From an uncultured Pseudomonadota bacterium (lineage in GTDB: Bacteria; Myxococcota_A; Bradymonadia; Bradymonadales; GCA-2716585), in the NCBI GenBank assembly GCA_937890335.1, contig CALBXO010000667.1:1-39479 (forward strand): DNA of 39,479 nt. Direction: 5' to 3'. Made by a program: the position numbers and the translations under genes. Each line of letters starts with the position of its first letter. Position 1 is the first letter of the stretch. The notes under the pieces were generated by a model. It was given only the letters and a program-made list of their open reading frames with translations, ran no database searches and had not been told where the DNA came from. This document shows positions 23,951 through 32,497 of this stretch, in pieces.

Positions 23951-25717
23951 ATGTCGCTCTGGAAAGGAACCGCTCTTCTCGCCGCCCTCGCCTTCGCCCT
24001 GAGCGCTTGCGCCGACCCGGTCGCCGACCCGCTCGCGGAGTCGGACGCCGGCGGCGCGGCGGACGCGCCCGGCCCTGGAGCCGACGCGGAGGGGTCTGAC
24101 CCGGACCAAGGAGTTCCGCCCCCCGACGCGCCGGAAGACACCGCGACCAGTGACACACCCCGGCCTGGCGACGCCGCCGAGGACGGAGCCAACGACTCAA
24201 GCGTCCAGCCCGATGCACCTGCCGACGCTCGGGGCGAGCCCGACCTGGGGCCGGACGCGTCGCCGGATGCGGACCGCGACGCGGAACCAGACGTGTCGCC
24301 GGAGCCGGTCGACTGCGATGGAATCGAGGCGCAGGGCTTTGCTCTCTGTCGGCAGACAACCTCCACGTGCGAGGCGGTCTTCACCGACGGTGAGGGGTGC
24401 ACCGCCGTCTGCGCGGCCGCAGGGTTGGTCTGCGCCGGGGTGCTCGAGGACCTCTCGGACGAGTGCGCGCCGGACGCGGAGCGCCCCGCACTGACGTGCG
24501 ATCCGCCGACGGGGCACATGTCCGACTACTGCGTGTGCCAGCGCGCGGACGACCACTGCACCCCCCGCTGCGCCGCGGACTTCTGCGGCTCCGACGGCTG
24601 CGGCGGTGTGTGCGGGTGCGGGCCAGGGCAGATGTGCCGGGACAGCGCCTGTGTGGACGAGGGCCCCGTGGACTGCGACGGCTACCCGTACAGCCCCCGC
24701 GCGCTCCTGGACGAGCTGGAGGGCTTTGGCCGGCGCACCACCGGCGGAGACCCCAACAATGTCTACCGCGTCACCTCCCGCTCCAACAGCGGCGCCGGGT
24801 CGCTGCGCCGTGGGCTGGAGAGCGACGAGCGCTACTGGATCGTCTTCGACATCGGCCGGGACGAAGCCGCGCGGATCAACATCGATCCGGACGACCCCAT
24901 CGACATCCAATCCCACAAGACCATCGATGGCCGCGGCAGGGACATCACGATCAATGGAACCCTGCGCATCCGCGGCCAGCGCAACATCATCATCGCGGAC
25001 GTGGCGCTGACCAACCAGAACAGCCCGCGGTGCACCCAGGAACACGACGTCGTGACGGTCACCTCCGACGACGCGAACCGCCCCGGCGACTACGACAGCC
25101 GCGACATCTGGCTGCACCATTGCGAGCTCTACGACGGCGGCGACGGCCTGTTCGACATCCGCGGCGGCAGCCGGGTCACGGTCAGCTGGAACTACTGGCA
25201 CGACCACTTCAAGGCGGTCCTCATCGGCGTGAACGGAGAGCGCGGCGAGTCGGCCGAGACCGAGGTGACGTTCCACCACAACTACTTTGAACGCATCACC
25301 AAGCGGCACCCGCGCATGCACTACGCGCGCGTGCACGCGTTCAACAACTACTACTTCGAGTACTGGGAGTACGCCGTGAGCGTCGCTGACGACGGCGAAT
25401 TCCGCAGCGAGGGCAACATCTTCCAGGCGCGCGAGGGGGAGACCTGCGGCATCCCGTTTGTCGGCTGCCAGAACCCGGCGCCATGCGGCGACATGGATTG
25501 GGAGGTGTTCAAGGAGGGCATCGACCTGGACCGCGAGAGCAACCACGGGCGCGGCAAGGCCATCTCGATTGGAGATCTACTCGTCAACGACGCCACGGTG
25601 GAGCAGGCGGGCACTGTGTTCACGCCCAGCTACGAGTACGCGGTGGCGCCGGCGACGACGGAGTTGGCGACCCACATCCGAGAAGTCGCGGGGCGGCGCG
25701 CGAACTACTGTCGCTGA
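23951..25717 (+). CDS. Lipoprotein pectate lyase, polysaccharide lyase family 1
   Basis: The product is 588 residues from ATG 23951. Signal peptide MSLWKGTALLAALAFALSAC, lipidated Cys20. Residues 21-120 are an Asp/Ala/Pro spacer. A Cys-rich region (about 125-235, including CGSDGCGGVCGCGPGQMC) precedes the lyase domain. This has the right-handed beta-helix patterns of PL1: VYRVTSRSNSGAGSLRRGL, KTIDGRGRDITING, IWLHHCELYDGGDGLFDI, VTVSWNYWHDH, VTFHHNYF and RHPRMHYARVHAFNNYY, the last with the catalytic-Arg neighbourhood and the adjacent Asp positions for calcium. It should cleave polygalacturonate by beta-elimination at the cell surface. An ATG at 23906 would extend it by 15 residues, but the lipoprotein signal favours 23951, with GAGG just upstream. 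A perfect GGGGCCGGCCCC palindrome (23889-23900) and TACAAT (23902-23907) precede it. Confidence 0.9.
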   Translation: MSLWKGTALLAALAFALSACADPVADPLAESDAGGAADAPGPGADAEGSDPDQGVPPPDAPEDTATSDTPRPGDAAEDGANDSSVQPDAPADARGEPDLGPDASPDADRDAEPDVSPEPVDCDGIEAQGFALCRQTTSTCEAVFTDGEGCTAVCAAAGLVCAGVLEDLSDECAPDAERPALTCDPPTGHMSDYCVCQRADDHCTPRCAADFCGSDGCGGVCGCGPGQMCRDSACVDEGPVDCDGYPYSPRALLDELEGFGRRTTGGDPNNVYRVTSRSNSGAGSLRRGLESDERYWIVFDIGRDEAARINIDPDDPIDIQSHKTIDGRGRDITINGTLRIRGQRNIIIADVALTNQNSPRCTQEHDVVTVTSDDANRPGDYDSRDIWLHHCELYDGGDGLFDIRGGSRVTVSWNYWHDHFKAVLIGVNGERGESAETEVTFHHNYFERITKRHPRMHYARVHAFNNYYFEYWEYAVSVADDGEFRSEGNIFQAREGETCGIPFVGCQNPAPCGDMDWEVFKEGIDLDRESNHGRGKAISIGDLLVNDATVEQAGTVFTPSYEYAVAPATTELATHIREVAGRRANYCR

Positions 25718-25731
25718 GCGGTGCGGGGACA

Positions 25732-25746
25732 GACTCGGTCCGAGTC
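25732..25746. terminator. Inverted repeat in convergent gap, possible bidirectional terminator
   Basis: GACTCGG-T-CCGAGTC has perfect 7-bp arms around one central base, in the 42-bp gap between the convergent pectate lyase and Rieske genes. In RNA it would fold as a 5-bp stem with a 5-base loop. There is no clear T-tract, so terminator activity is uncertain. Confidence 0.35.
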
Positions 25747-25759
25747 GGTAGACACCCGC

Positions 25760-26077
25760 TTAATCTGGCAACGTCACGAAGACATCCATGCCCTCGACGG
25801 CCACCTCGTAGCCAGTCAGCGGGCACTCGGGGACCGTCTTGCAGTCGCCAGTGTCGATGTCGAAGACCCAGGTGTGCAGGTAGCAGACCAGGTCGCCGCC
25901 CATCTCGTTCATGGGCTGCAGCAGGGCGCCGGCGTGCGGGCAGTGGGCGTCCCAGGCGCGCAATCTACCGCCGGGGAGTTTGAAGATGATGACGTCGTAG
26001 TCGGTGCCGGCGACGTCCATGAACAGGCGTCCGCCGAACAGCGGCAGGTCAAACAGGCCGCACAGCCGCACCCTCAT
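25760..26077 (-). CDS. Rieske [2Fe-2S] ferredoxin
   Basis: The product is 105 residues. The cluster motifs are complete: CPHAG (C-x-H) and CYLHTW (C-x2-H), 17 residues apart, as in small soluble Rieske ferredoxins of the dioxygenase or nitrite-reductase small-subunit type. An intact core (VIIFKLPGGRLRAWDAHC) precedes them. It is cytoplasmic and would transfer single electrons. Its ATG shares one base with the stop of the universal stress gene (TGATG), so it is translationally coupled. No oxygenase is nearby, so its partner is unknown. The stop is TAA. Confidence 0.9.
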   Translation of the reverse strand: MRVRLCGLFDLPLFGGRLFMDVAGTDYDVIIFKLPGGRLRAWDAHCPHAGALLQPMNEMGGDLVCYLHTWVFDIDTGDCKTVPECPLTGYEVAVEGMDVFVTLPD

Positions 26078-26910
26078 CAGCTGGTGCGACCCATGGGATG
26101 GACGACGAGGGTCGGTCGGCGCAGCCTCTTGATCAGCTTGGCCGTCGTGCTGCCGATGATGGCTTCACCGAGCCAATTGCGTCCGACGGTGCCAACGACA
26201 ATCAGGTCGGCGTCGATCTCTTCAGCCTGCCGCAGGATCTCGTCGGAGGGGACGCCGACGACAACGTCCACCGTGTAGGGGATGCCGCGGAAGTCCACCG
26301 ATTGCACGTAGTGTTCGAGCTCTTCGGTGGAGATGGTGAGCAGCCGGCCGATCTGGGCTCCCTGGTCGACGCGGAAGGTAGAGCCCACCTTGCCAAAGAC
26401 GTGGATGACCTGGATCTCGGCGCCCTCGACGCCGTCGAGCCAATCGATGGCCGTCTGGAGCGCGCCGGACGCCGGTGCGGAGAAGTCCACGGGGACGAGC
26501 GCGCGCCGAAAGGGCCGCGCGCTCGGCTCGGCGGCCACGAGCACCGGCACGTCGAGGAACCGCGCCAACTTGGCGGCCGGCCCGCCCGTCAGAAAGCGTT
26601 CCCGCAGCGTCGTGGCGCGAGGACCGACCACCAACAGGTCGGTGTTGCCGTCGGAGCAGAACTTCCCGAGGGCGACGGGCACTTTGCCGGTGAGGATGTG
26701 GACCGTCATGGCTGGGCTTCGGTCGCCGCAGTGCGTCTTGACGATCTGCTCCACCTTGGCCTGCACGCGCGACGGGTCCTCCTTCTTGTCGGCGACGTAC
26801 AGGACGTCGAGGTGGGCCCCCACCTCCACGGCCAGCCGAATCGCCTCGAGCAGGGGGCCTGGCTGCGAGTGCAGATTGTACCCGACCGCGATGTGCTCGA
26901 GCTGCTTCAA
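26077..26910 (-). CDS. Tandem universal stress protein (two UspA domains)
   Basis: The product is 277 residues from TTG 26910, one base after the stop of the transporter gene, with GGAG about 9 bases upstream. Two Usp domains are visible. The first (1-130) starts LEHIAVGYN and has a degenerate nucleotide loop (VGPRATTLRERFLTGG). The second (about 135-277) starts RRALVPVDFSAPA and keeps the ATP-binding pattern G-x2-G-x9-G-S-T in VGTVGRNWLGEAIIGSTTAK. Proteins of this type bind ATP or AMP and modulate stress survival or the activity of neighbouring transporters. The context suggests it may regulate the POT transporter upstream. Confidence 0.88.
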   Translation of the reverse strand: MKQLEHIAVGYNLHSQPGPLLEAIRLAVEVGAHLDVLYVADKKEDPSRVQAKVEQIVKTHCGDRSPAMTVHILTGKVPVALGKFCSDGNTDLLVVGPRATTLRERFLTGGPAAKLARFLDVPVLVAAEPSARPFRRALVPVDFSAPASGALQTAIDWLDGVEGAEIQVIHVFGKVGSTFRVDQGAQIGRLLTISTEELEHYVQSVDFRGIPYTVDVVVGVPSDEILRQAEEIDADLIVVGTVGRNWLGEAIIGSTTAKLIKRLRRPTLVVHPMGRTS

Positions 26911-26911
26911 A

Positions 26912-28813
26912 TCAGCTTTCTCCGCCCGACTCCTCGTCCTGAATGTAGGTCTTGGATTTGAAAAGGAACACCACCGGCAGGAAGAGCAGCGCGGTGAGGA
27001 ACATCATCAGGGTCCAGAACCAGTAGTAGGACGCGCCCTCGAGGGAGACCGTGTTGGCCTTGAGCTCGCAACTGTCAGCCTTGGCCGCCTTCCACTTCAG
27101 CGTGACCATCTCGCCTTCGCGCACGGAGGTGCCGTTGCTGCCGTTGGCCGTGAAGTCCGTGATGGCCACACCGTCGTTGACCTTCACCTGCACCTTGGAC
27201 TCGGCCTTGTTCCGGTCCTTGTCGCGGCACACGAGCAGGAACGTCGTGGTCTTCTCGGGTTTGACCATGCGCGTGCCCGTGGTGGCGAGGTCCACGCCGG
27301 GAGGGCCGATCCAGCACTTGGCGGCGTCACTGGCGTCCCAGCTGAGCTCCACTTCCTGGCCCGGCGAGATGCTGACCCAATTGTCGCGCCCGCCCGCCTT
27401 GAACGACTTCACGGCGATCTTCGGACCGGTCTTGGCCTTGGGTGCTGCGCCGTCCTCCTTCTTCACGGTCCGATCGATGTCGGCAGGCACGGTGGCGTCG
27501 GCGGACGACTCGCCGGCTTTGCAGACCAGGGCGTAGGTCGTGTTGGACTTCGGCGTAAGGGTCTTCTCGCCCTCGGTAGCCACGCTGCCGATAACCTCAG
27601 TGTCCTGAATGGCGAAGTTCACCTGCGAGACGACAATGTTACCCAGCGAGACCGACAGCAGGTAGAAGCCCATGATGATGGACTTCATCTTCTTGGGAGC
27701 CTGCGTGTACGAGTACTCCAGCGCGGTGATGGAGACGAAGACCTCGGCCAGGGTGATGACCAGGTACGCGGCGCCCTGCCACAGGATGCTCGGGTTCTCG
27801 CCGGCGCTGATCTGGGACTCGATCCACGCGGGGATCGCAAAGGCGCCGATGGTGATGAAGAAACCCATGCCGATCTTCCGCACCGGCGTCAGGTCCATGA
27901 CCTTCTGGAGCGCGGGGTAGATCACCAATCCGCACAGCGGAATGAGGATCATCACCATGACGGGATTGACCGCCTGAAGCTGCGACGGGAGTATTTCGAC
28001 GCCGAATACGACGCGGTCCATCTGTTGTGCCTGGAGCACCCACGTCGAGCCGGTCTGGTCGAAGAGCGCCCAGAACATCGCGACAAAGACGTACAGCACG
28101 GACAGCTTTCCAATGGCCTTGAGGCCCTGCTTGGAGAAGGTCTCCTTCAGGAAGGCCATGCCGCCGGGAGGTATGTGCACAAATTTGTGCCGCCCCATGA
28201 AGAACACGATCGTCGCCAGCATCATCAGGAAGCCGGGCAGACCGAACGCGATCCAGGGGCCGCCCCACTCCTGATCCAGGAGCCAGGGGGTCAGTGCCAG
28301 CGAGGTGCCGGCGCCGAGGTTGATGGACCAGTAGAAGGCCATGAAGACCTTCTCGAGCAGGTGCGAGTTCGTCGCGCCAAACTGGTCACCGACGTGGGCC
28401 GAGACACAGGGCTTGATACCGCCAGATCCGATGGCGATGAGCGTCAGGCCCAAGGTGAGTCCCAATCGGGTCTCGTCCAGTGCCAGGCACGCGTGGCCGA
28501 GGCAGTAGACGACCGAGAGCCACAGGATCGTTTTGTACTTTCCGATGAGCCAATCCGACAGGATGGCTCCGATGATCGGGAAGAAGTAAACGGCGGACGT
28601 GAAGGTGTGATACCACCCGGTCGCGTCCTCGTTCGACATGACGTCGAGGCCGCCACCATCGCCCAAGAGGTACCTGGTCATGAAAATGATCAGGATGCCC
28701 TTCATTCCGTAGAACGAAAATCGCTCCGCCGCCTCGTTACCGATGATGTAGGGGATACCCCCTGGCATCGTCTTGCTCGGGACGGGAGCAGTGAGATACG
28801 TTTTGTCTGCCAT
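26912..28813 (-). CDS. POT/PTR-family proton-coupled peptide transporter with a periplasmic Ig-like insert
   Basis: The product is 633 residues from ATG 28813 ([13 protein letters not shown]). It has the POT signatures: [17 protein letters not shown] (ExxERFxYYG motif), [37 protein letters not shown], and late [15 protein letters not shown]. It should import di- or tripeptides with protons. The unusual part is residues about 405-590, between the penultimate and last membrane helices. It holds beta-sandwich-like repeats with the pattern [10 protein letters not shown]...KCWIGPPG...TTTFLLVCR, then a second copy ([12 protein letters not shown]...SCELK) that runs straight into the last helix ([13 protein letters not shown]). 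Ordinary POT proteins have only a short loop there. The stop is 2 bases before the stress-protein start. A weak TTGATA-17-TACGGC promoter lies upstream (28873-28845). Confidence 0.9.
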   Translation of the reverse strand: MADKTYLTAPVPSKTMPGGIPYIIGNEAAERFSFYGMKGILIIFMTRYLLGDGGGLDVMSNEDATGWYHTFTSAVYFFPIIGAILSDWLIGKYKTILWLSVVYCLGHACLALDETRLGLTLGLTLIAIGSGGIKPCVSAHVGDQFGATNSHLLEKVFMAFYWSINLGAGTSLALTPWLLDQEWGGPWIAFGLPGFLMMLATIVFFMGRHKFVHIPPGGMAFLKETFSKQGLKAIGKLSVLYVFVAMFWALFDQTGSTWVLQAQQMDRVVFGVEILPSQLQAVNPVMVMILIPLCGLVIYPALQKVMDLTPVRKIGMGFFITIGAFAIPAWIESQISAGENPSILWQGAAYLVITLAEVFVSITALEYSYTQAPKKMKSIIMGFYLLSVSLGNIVVSQVNFAIQDTEVIGSVATEGEKTLTPKSNTTYALVCKAGESSADATVPADIDRTVKKEDGAAPKAKTGPKIAVKSFKAGGRDNWVSISPGQEVELSWDASDAAKCWIGPPGVDLATTGTRMVKPEKTTTFLLVCRDKDRNKAESKVQVKVNDGVAITDFTANGSNGTSVREGEMVTLKWKAAKADSCELKANTVSLEGASYYWFWTLMMFLTALLFLPVVFLFKSKTYIQDEESGGES

Positions 28814-28893
28814 GTATCGGACCGCGTTGAAGACCAGTGGGAAGGCCGTAGCACGCGGGCACGCCGCTATCAAGTCCGCCCCCCGGATGTGAG

Positions 28894-29511
28894 ATGGACT
28901 GGAAGGGAATCCTCAAAAAGGTAGCGCTGGCCATGCTGGTGCCGATCCTGTTGGCGGCGTTGGCCGGCATCGGGTTTGGCATCTTCTGGTTCTTCCTGCG
29001 CGTCACGCCCGAATCGGTGATGGACAAGGCGGTCACCGCCGCGCGCCGTTCCGACATGGTGACCTTCAAGGACTGCTTCTCCGACAGCTCAAGACGGGCG
29101 CTGCGGACCAGCTGGGACAGCGACACTGGCAGCGGCGTGGGCAGCTGGACCACGATGATGACCGGCTTGCTCGAGCCCACGGGCGCCCCGCCCGAGCGTG
29201 ACGACGCCGAGATCGTGGACGACCGCGCCAAGATAAAGATGCGCCTGCGCGGCGAGCGCCGCGTGGTTTACTTCGTGATGGAGCGCAAGCGTTACTTCCT
29301 CATCGAGGACTGGCGCATCGATGTGCTCAGCGGCATCGACGAGGGCATCAGCGGCGAGGCGCGCAAGGCGCGGGCGCCCAAGACCGTGGACCCGGAGAAG
29401 GCCAAGGCGCAGAAGGAGCTTCTCGAGCAGCCCAAGGAGAAGGGCTGGTGGAAGAAGGATGACGGCAAGAAGGCGGCGCCGGCGCCGCCGCCGGAGCCCG
29501 CCCCGGAATGA
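28894..29511 (+). CDS. Membrane-anchored protein with small NTF2/DUF4878-like domain
   Basis: The product is 205 residues from ATG 28894. One N-terminal membrane segment (about 10-35, [20 protein letters not shown]) is followed by a compact periplasmic domain (about 38-150). It starts [23 protein letters not shown] and ends [18 protein letters not shown], an arrangement like lipoproteins with a DUF4878 or NTF2-like fold. The tail (150-205) is Lys/Pro/Glu-rich and disordered. No catalytic residues are recognised. It is divergent from the transporter gene, 80 bp away, and convergent with the YqeY gene, 21 bp away. Confidence 0.75.
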   Translation: MDWKGILKKVALAMLVPILLAALAGIGFGIFWFFLRVTPESVMDKAVTAARRSDMVTFKDCFSDSSRRALRTSWDSDTGSGVGSWTTMMTGLLEPTGAPPERDDAEIVDDRAKIKMRLRGERRVVYFVMERKRYFLIEDWRIDVLSGIDEGISGEARKARAPKTVDPEKAKAQKELLEQPKEKGWWKKDDGKKAAPAPPPEPAPE

Positions 29512-29532
29512 CCGACGGCGACGCGCGCGTGG

Positions 29533-29970
29533 CTACGTCAGCGCTTCTTTGACCAGCGCGGAGGCGCGCTTGCCGTCGAACTTGCCGCGGATCTTGGCCG
29601 AGAGGGGGCCCATGACCTTGCCCATCCCTCGCGGGCCCTCGGCACCAGTCTCGGCGATGATGTCGGCGATCAGGGCACGGACGTCATCCTCGCTCAGCTG
29701 CTTGGGCAGGTAGTCCTGGATCACGAGCAGCTCGGCCTCTTCCTGGTCCGCCATCTCGTCCCGACCGCCCGCGCGAAACTGCTCTGCGGATTCGCGACGC
29801 TGCTTGGCCTGGCGCGTCAGGAGGGTGATGAAGTCCTCCGCCGTAAGCTCAGCGCCCTTGGCGATCTGCTCGTTTTTCGCCACCGACAGGATCATCCGCA
29901 ACGTGCTCAGGCGGGTCTTGTCGCGGGCCTTCATGGCCACCTTCAAATCGTTCTTCAGCGTATCGATCAC
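29533..29970 (-). CDS. GatB/YqeY domain protein
   Basis: The product is 145 residues from GTG 29970. The whole length matches the YqeY family: DLKVAMKARDKTRLSTLRMI near the start, LTRQAKQRRESAEQF in the middle, then QDYLPKQLSEDDVRALI and GMGKVMGPL near the end. The fold equals the tail domain of the GatB amidotransferase subunit, which contacts tRNA. The role of stand-alone YqeY is not settled. In many bacteria it lies beside rpsU and dnaG; here it does not. It is cytoplasmic. Confidence 0.92.
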   Translation of the reverse strand: MIDTLKNDLKVAMKARDKTRLSTLRMILSVAKNEQIAKGAELTAEDFITLLTRQAKQRRESAEQFRAGGRDEMADQEEAELLVIQDYLPKQLSEDDVRALIADIIAETGAEGPRGMGKVMGPLSAKIRGKFDGKRASALVKEALT

Positions 29971-30094
29971 GTCACTACTCTGGCATGGGTGTCAGGCTAC
30001 CGACACATGGGTGCGTCGCGCAGCAGCGAAGGGATGTTGTGTATACATCGTGAGCCGCGACGTCCAGCCACAAACTTGTGGGTTTGGGTTGTCG

Positions 30095-30110
30095 TGGCAT
30101 CATATGTGCA
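30095..30110 (+). promoter_or_regulatory. Sigma-54-like -24/-12 promoter upstream of the HAD-like gene
   Basis: TGGCATCATATGTGCA matches the sigma-54 consensus TGGCACG-N4-TTGCA at the invariant GG (30096-30097) and GC (30108-30109), which are separated by the required 10 bp. The predicted start of transcription is about 30121, leaving a 59-base leader before ATG 30180. An interrupted palindrome GATGT-N7-ACATC (30033-30049) lies about 50-60 bp further upstream, where an activator could bind. Confidence 0.45.
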
Positions 30111-30179
30111 ACTCTTCATGTGTTGCCGCCTCGCCGTGGGCGGCATGCAGAGCAACGGAAGGCAGTTGGAGGGTTGCTC

Positions 30180-30515
30180 ATGGAACGCAAAGGATTGTTC
30201 GTAGTTCTGGACGGGCTGATGGATCGCAGTCGGCTCGCGCACGTTCTCAAAGATTTCCGGGCCGCGGGTTACCGCGTCATCGGGATTACTACGGGATCGA
30301 TCGATCGTGTGTCTGTGCCCGGTATGGAGCTCGACGCGATTGTCAGGGCGGAACCCGGCGAGTGGGAGTTTCCCTCGTTCGCCTGGTCCATCGCCCGGCG
30401 CTTCTCGCTCAATGTCCGTCGTTCGCTGCTGTGCAGCGCGGACCTCGGACACGAGCGCTGGGCGCGCAACGCGGGTCTTCGCCGCTTTGAGACCCCCGAG
30501 GGTCTGGGGATCTGA
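30180..30515 (+). CDS. Small HAD-like protein lacking the catalytic nucleophile
   Basis: The product is 111 residues from ATG 30180, with GGAGGG nearby. The start FVVLDGLMDRS lines up with HAD motif I (DxDG), but the first Asp, the nucleophile, is Val, and only the second Asp and Gly remain. ITTGS could be motif II. The ending SLLCSADLGHERWARNAGLRRFETPE follows the pattern of HAD motif IV and the C-terminus of histidinol-phosphatase or polynucleotide-phosphatase types. That makes it a probable non-catalytic HAD relative. The whole protein is shorter than catalytic members (about 150-180). Its stop lies 58 bp before a strong terminator hairpin. Confidence 0.6.
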   Translation: MERKGLFVVLDGLMDRSRLAHVLKDFRAAGYRVIGITTGSIDRVSVPGMELDAIVRAEPGEWEFPSFAWSIARRFSLNVRRSLLCSADLGHERWARNAGLRRFETPEGLGI

Positions 30516-30573
30516 CCGTGGCGCCGGCTCGCGTCGCGGCCAGGGCAGCTCCGGTGCCGTTGGGCCGAGAGAC

Positions 30574-30606
30574 AGAAAGGGCGGCCAAATCTTGGCCGCC
30601 CTTTCT
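30574..30606. terminator. Bidirectional intrinsic terminator between convergent genes
   Basis: A perfect 15-bp stem (AGAAAGGGCGGCCAA with its complement) closes a 3-base loop. It sits between the HAD-like gene on the plus strand and rpsA on the minus strand. The stem starts A-rich and ends T-rich on both strands (CCCTTTCTT reading plus), so it can stop transcription from either side. Confidence 0.85.
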
Positions 30607-30631
30607 TGCTACCGGATTAGAACCCGACGGC

Positions 30632-32314
30632 TCAGTCGCTCATCAGGTCGCCAAGCTTGTCCTTGAACAGGTCGCCCAGCTGGACCGTGGCCTGGCCCTC
30701 GTCAGCGTACTGACGGAGGTTGCCGCGCTCGCTGCGCTGGATGAAGCTCTTGATCGACAGGGCGATCTTGCGCTCCTTGGCGTCGATGGAGATGACCTCC
30801 ACCTTCTGAATGTCGTCCACCTTCACAGCCTGGCTGGGGTCGTCCACGCGGTCCACCGAGATCTCGGAGATGTGGATGAGACCCTCGACGCCCTCGCCGA
30901 TCTCGGCGAACGCACCGAAGTCGGTGAGCTTGGTGATGCGGGCCTCGCAGATGGTGCCCGGCGGGAAGCGCTCGGGCAGGCTCTCCCAGGGGTCCGGGGT
31001 GAGCTGCTTGACGCCGAGGCTGAACCGCTCGTTCTCCACATCGATGTTGAGAACGACAGCCTGAACCTCGTCACCCTTCTTGTAGAGCTCGGACGGGTGC
31101 CTGATCTTCGCGACCCAAGAGAGGTCGGAGATGTGGACGAGTCCGTCGATGCCTTCCTCGATGCCGACGAAGATACCAAAGTCGGTGATGTTGCGGACCT
31201 TACCGTTGATGACGGTACCGACCGGGTACTTCTCCTCGAGAAGCGTCCACGGGTTCGGCTCGATCTGCTTCATACCGAGGCTGATCTTCTTGGCCGCAGA
31301 GTCGATGGCGAGCACGACACACTCGACCTCGTCACCCACGTTGACGATCTTGGACGGGTGCTTGACGCGCTTGGTCCAGGACATCTCGGAGATGTGGATG
31401 AGGCCCTCGATGCCCTCCTCCAGCTCGATGAACGAGCCGTAGTCGATGAGGCTGACGACCTTACCGGAGATGCGCTTGCCGACGGCGTAGCGCTCCTCGG
31501 CACCGGCCCAGGGGTCGGCGCTGAGCTGCTTGAAGCCAAGGCTGACGCGCTCGTTCTCGGCGTTGAACTTGAGAACGATGACCTTCACTTCCTGGCCGAC
31601 TTCGAACATCTCGGACGGATGCGTGATCCGGCCCCAGCTCATGTCGGTGATGTGAAGCAGGCCGTCGATGCCGCCGAGGTCCACGAAGGCGCCGTACTCG
31701 GTGATGTTCTTGACGATACCGTCGAGAATCGCGCCCTCTTCCAGGTTCTTGAGCGTGTCCTTCTTGAGCTCCGTGCGCTCCTCCTCGAGGAGAGCACGAC
31801 GCGACAGCACGATGTTGCCGCGACGCTTGTTGAACTTGATGATCTTGAACTGGAAGCTCTGGTTGATGAACTTGTCCAGGTTCCGGGTGGGGCGCAGCTC
31901 CATCTGGCTGCCCGGCAGGAACGCCCGGACGCCGATGTCGACCTGCAGGCCGCCCTTGACCCTCGACACGATGACACCCTCGACGGTCTCGCCGGCGTCG
32001 TTCTTCGTGCTGAGTTCTTCCCAGATCTTGAGCTTGTCCGCCTTCTCCTTGGAGAGGACGCAGAGCCCATTCTCGTCCTCGCGGGCCTCGACGAGCACGT
32101 CAACGACGTCGCCCTCGGCAATGATTACACTGCCGTCGAGTCCGTAGAACTCGCGGATGTCGATGATGCCTTCGGATTTGTATCCGATGTCGACGAGCGC
32201 GTGATCTTTTGTGATTTGGAGAACCGTGCCCTGCACGATCTCGTTCTCGGCGACTGCGCTACGTCCTGCCTCGTACTCGGAGAGAAGGCTCTCAAACTGA
32301 GCTTCGAGGGACAT
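30632..32314 (-). CDS. rpsA: 30S ribosomal protein S1
   Basis: The product is 560 residues from ATG 32314 (MSLEAQFESLL), close to the 557 of E. coli S1. Six S1 RNA-binding domains are visible: two degenerate N-terminal ones for ribosome and S2 contact (ALVDIGYKSEGIIDI; GLQVDIGVRAFLPGS), then four strong repeats with YGAFVDLGGIDGLLHITDMS, YGSFIELEEGIEGLIHISEM, FGIFVGIEEGIDGLVHISDL and FGAFAEIGEGVEGLIHISEI. S1 helps the 30S subunit bind and unfold mRNA leaders. The frame stays open far upstream, but similarity ends at this Met. There is no clear Shine-Dalgarno before it, as known for rpsA elsewhere; in-frame GTGs about 13 and 16 codons upstream are alternatives. A promoter lies at 32439-32467 and a terminator at 30574-30606, so the gene is a single unit. 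Confidence 0.95.
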   Translation of the reverse strand: MSLEAQFESLLSEYEAGRSAVAENEIVQGTVLQITKDHALVDIGYKSEGIIDIREFYGLDGSVIIAEGDVVDVLVEAREDENGLCVLSKEKADKLKIWEELSTKNDAGETVEGVIVSRVKGGLQVDIGVRAFLPGSQMELRPTRNLDKFINQSFQFKIIKFNKRRGNIVLSRRALLEEERTELKKDTLKNLEEGAILDGIVKNITEYGAFVDLGGIDGLLHITDMSWGRITHPSEMFEVGQEVKVIVLKFNAENERVSLGFKQLSADPWAGAEERYAVGKRISGKVVSLIDYGSFIELEEGIEGLIHISEMSWTKRVKHPSKIVNVGDEVECVVLAIDSAAKKISLGMKQIEPNPWTLLEEKYPVGTVINGKVRNITDFGIFVGIEEGIDGLVHISDLSWVAKIRHPSELYKKGDEVQAVVLNIDVENERFSLGVKQLTPDPWESLPERFPPGTICEARITKLTDFGAFAEIGEGVEGLIHISEISVDRVDDPSQAVKVDDIQKVEVISIDAKERKIALSIKSFIQRSERGNLRQYADEGQATVQLGDLFKDKLGDLMSD

Positions 32315-32438
32315 TGCGTCTGTTGGTTCTGCGGAAGGTACCACGTACAGCACTGGGTGTTCGGGCGATCGCTCGATCGCGTCGTTGACGAAGTTCCCTC
32401 GACTATCCGGCCCAATACCGGGAGCCGTAGGGCGCGCC

Positions 32439-32467
32439 AACATAGGCCGGGCCCCCACCCTTGTCAA
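32439..32467 (-). promoter_or_regulatory. Sigma-70 promoter of rpsA
   Basis: Reading the minus strand, TTGACA (32467-32462) is a perfect -35. After exactly 17 bases comes TATGTT (32444-32439) as -10. Transcription would start near 32432, giving a leader of about 118 bases before the rpsA ATG, long enough for autogenous control by S1. The -35 overlaps the upstream part of the divergent promoter. Confidence 0.8.
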
Positions 32468-32491
32468 CGTTGCCCCATCGGGGCCTATACT
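32461..32491 (+). promoter_or_regulatory. Divergent promoter giving a leaderless transcript
   Basis: TATACT (32486-32491) is a good -10, and TTGTCA (32461-32466) a possible -35 at a long 19-bp spacing. Exactly 6 bases separate the -10 from GTG 32498, so the transcript should begin at or next to the start codon. No ribosome-binding site is present. The -35 overlaps the rpsA -35 on the other strand. Confidence 0.6.
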
Positions 32492-32497
32492 GACGGC

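Noticed and set aside
28838..28853. TGGGAAGGCCGTAGCA as a sigma-54 promoter for the gene at 28894
   Set aside because: GG and GC are 10 bp apart, but the conserved C after GG and the TT before GC are missing, and no activator site is evident.
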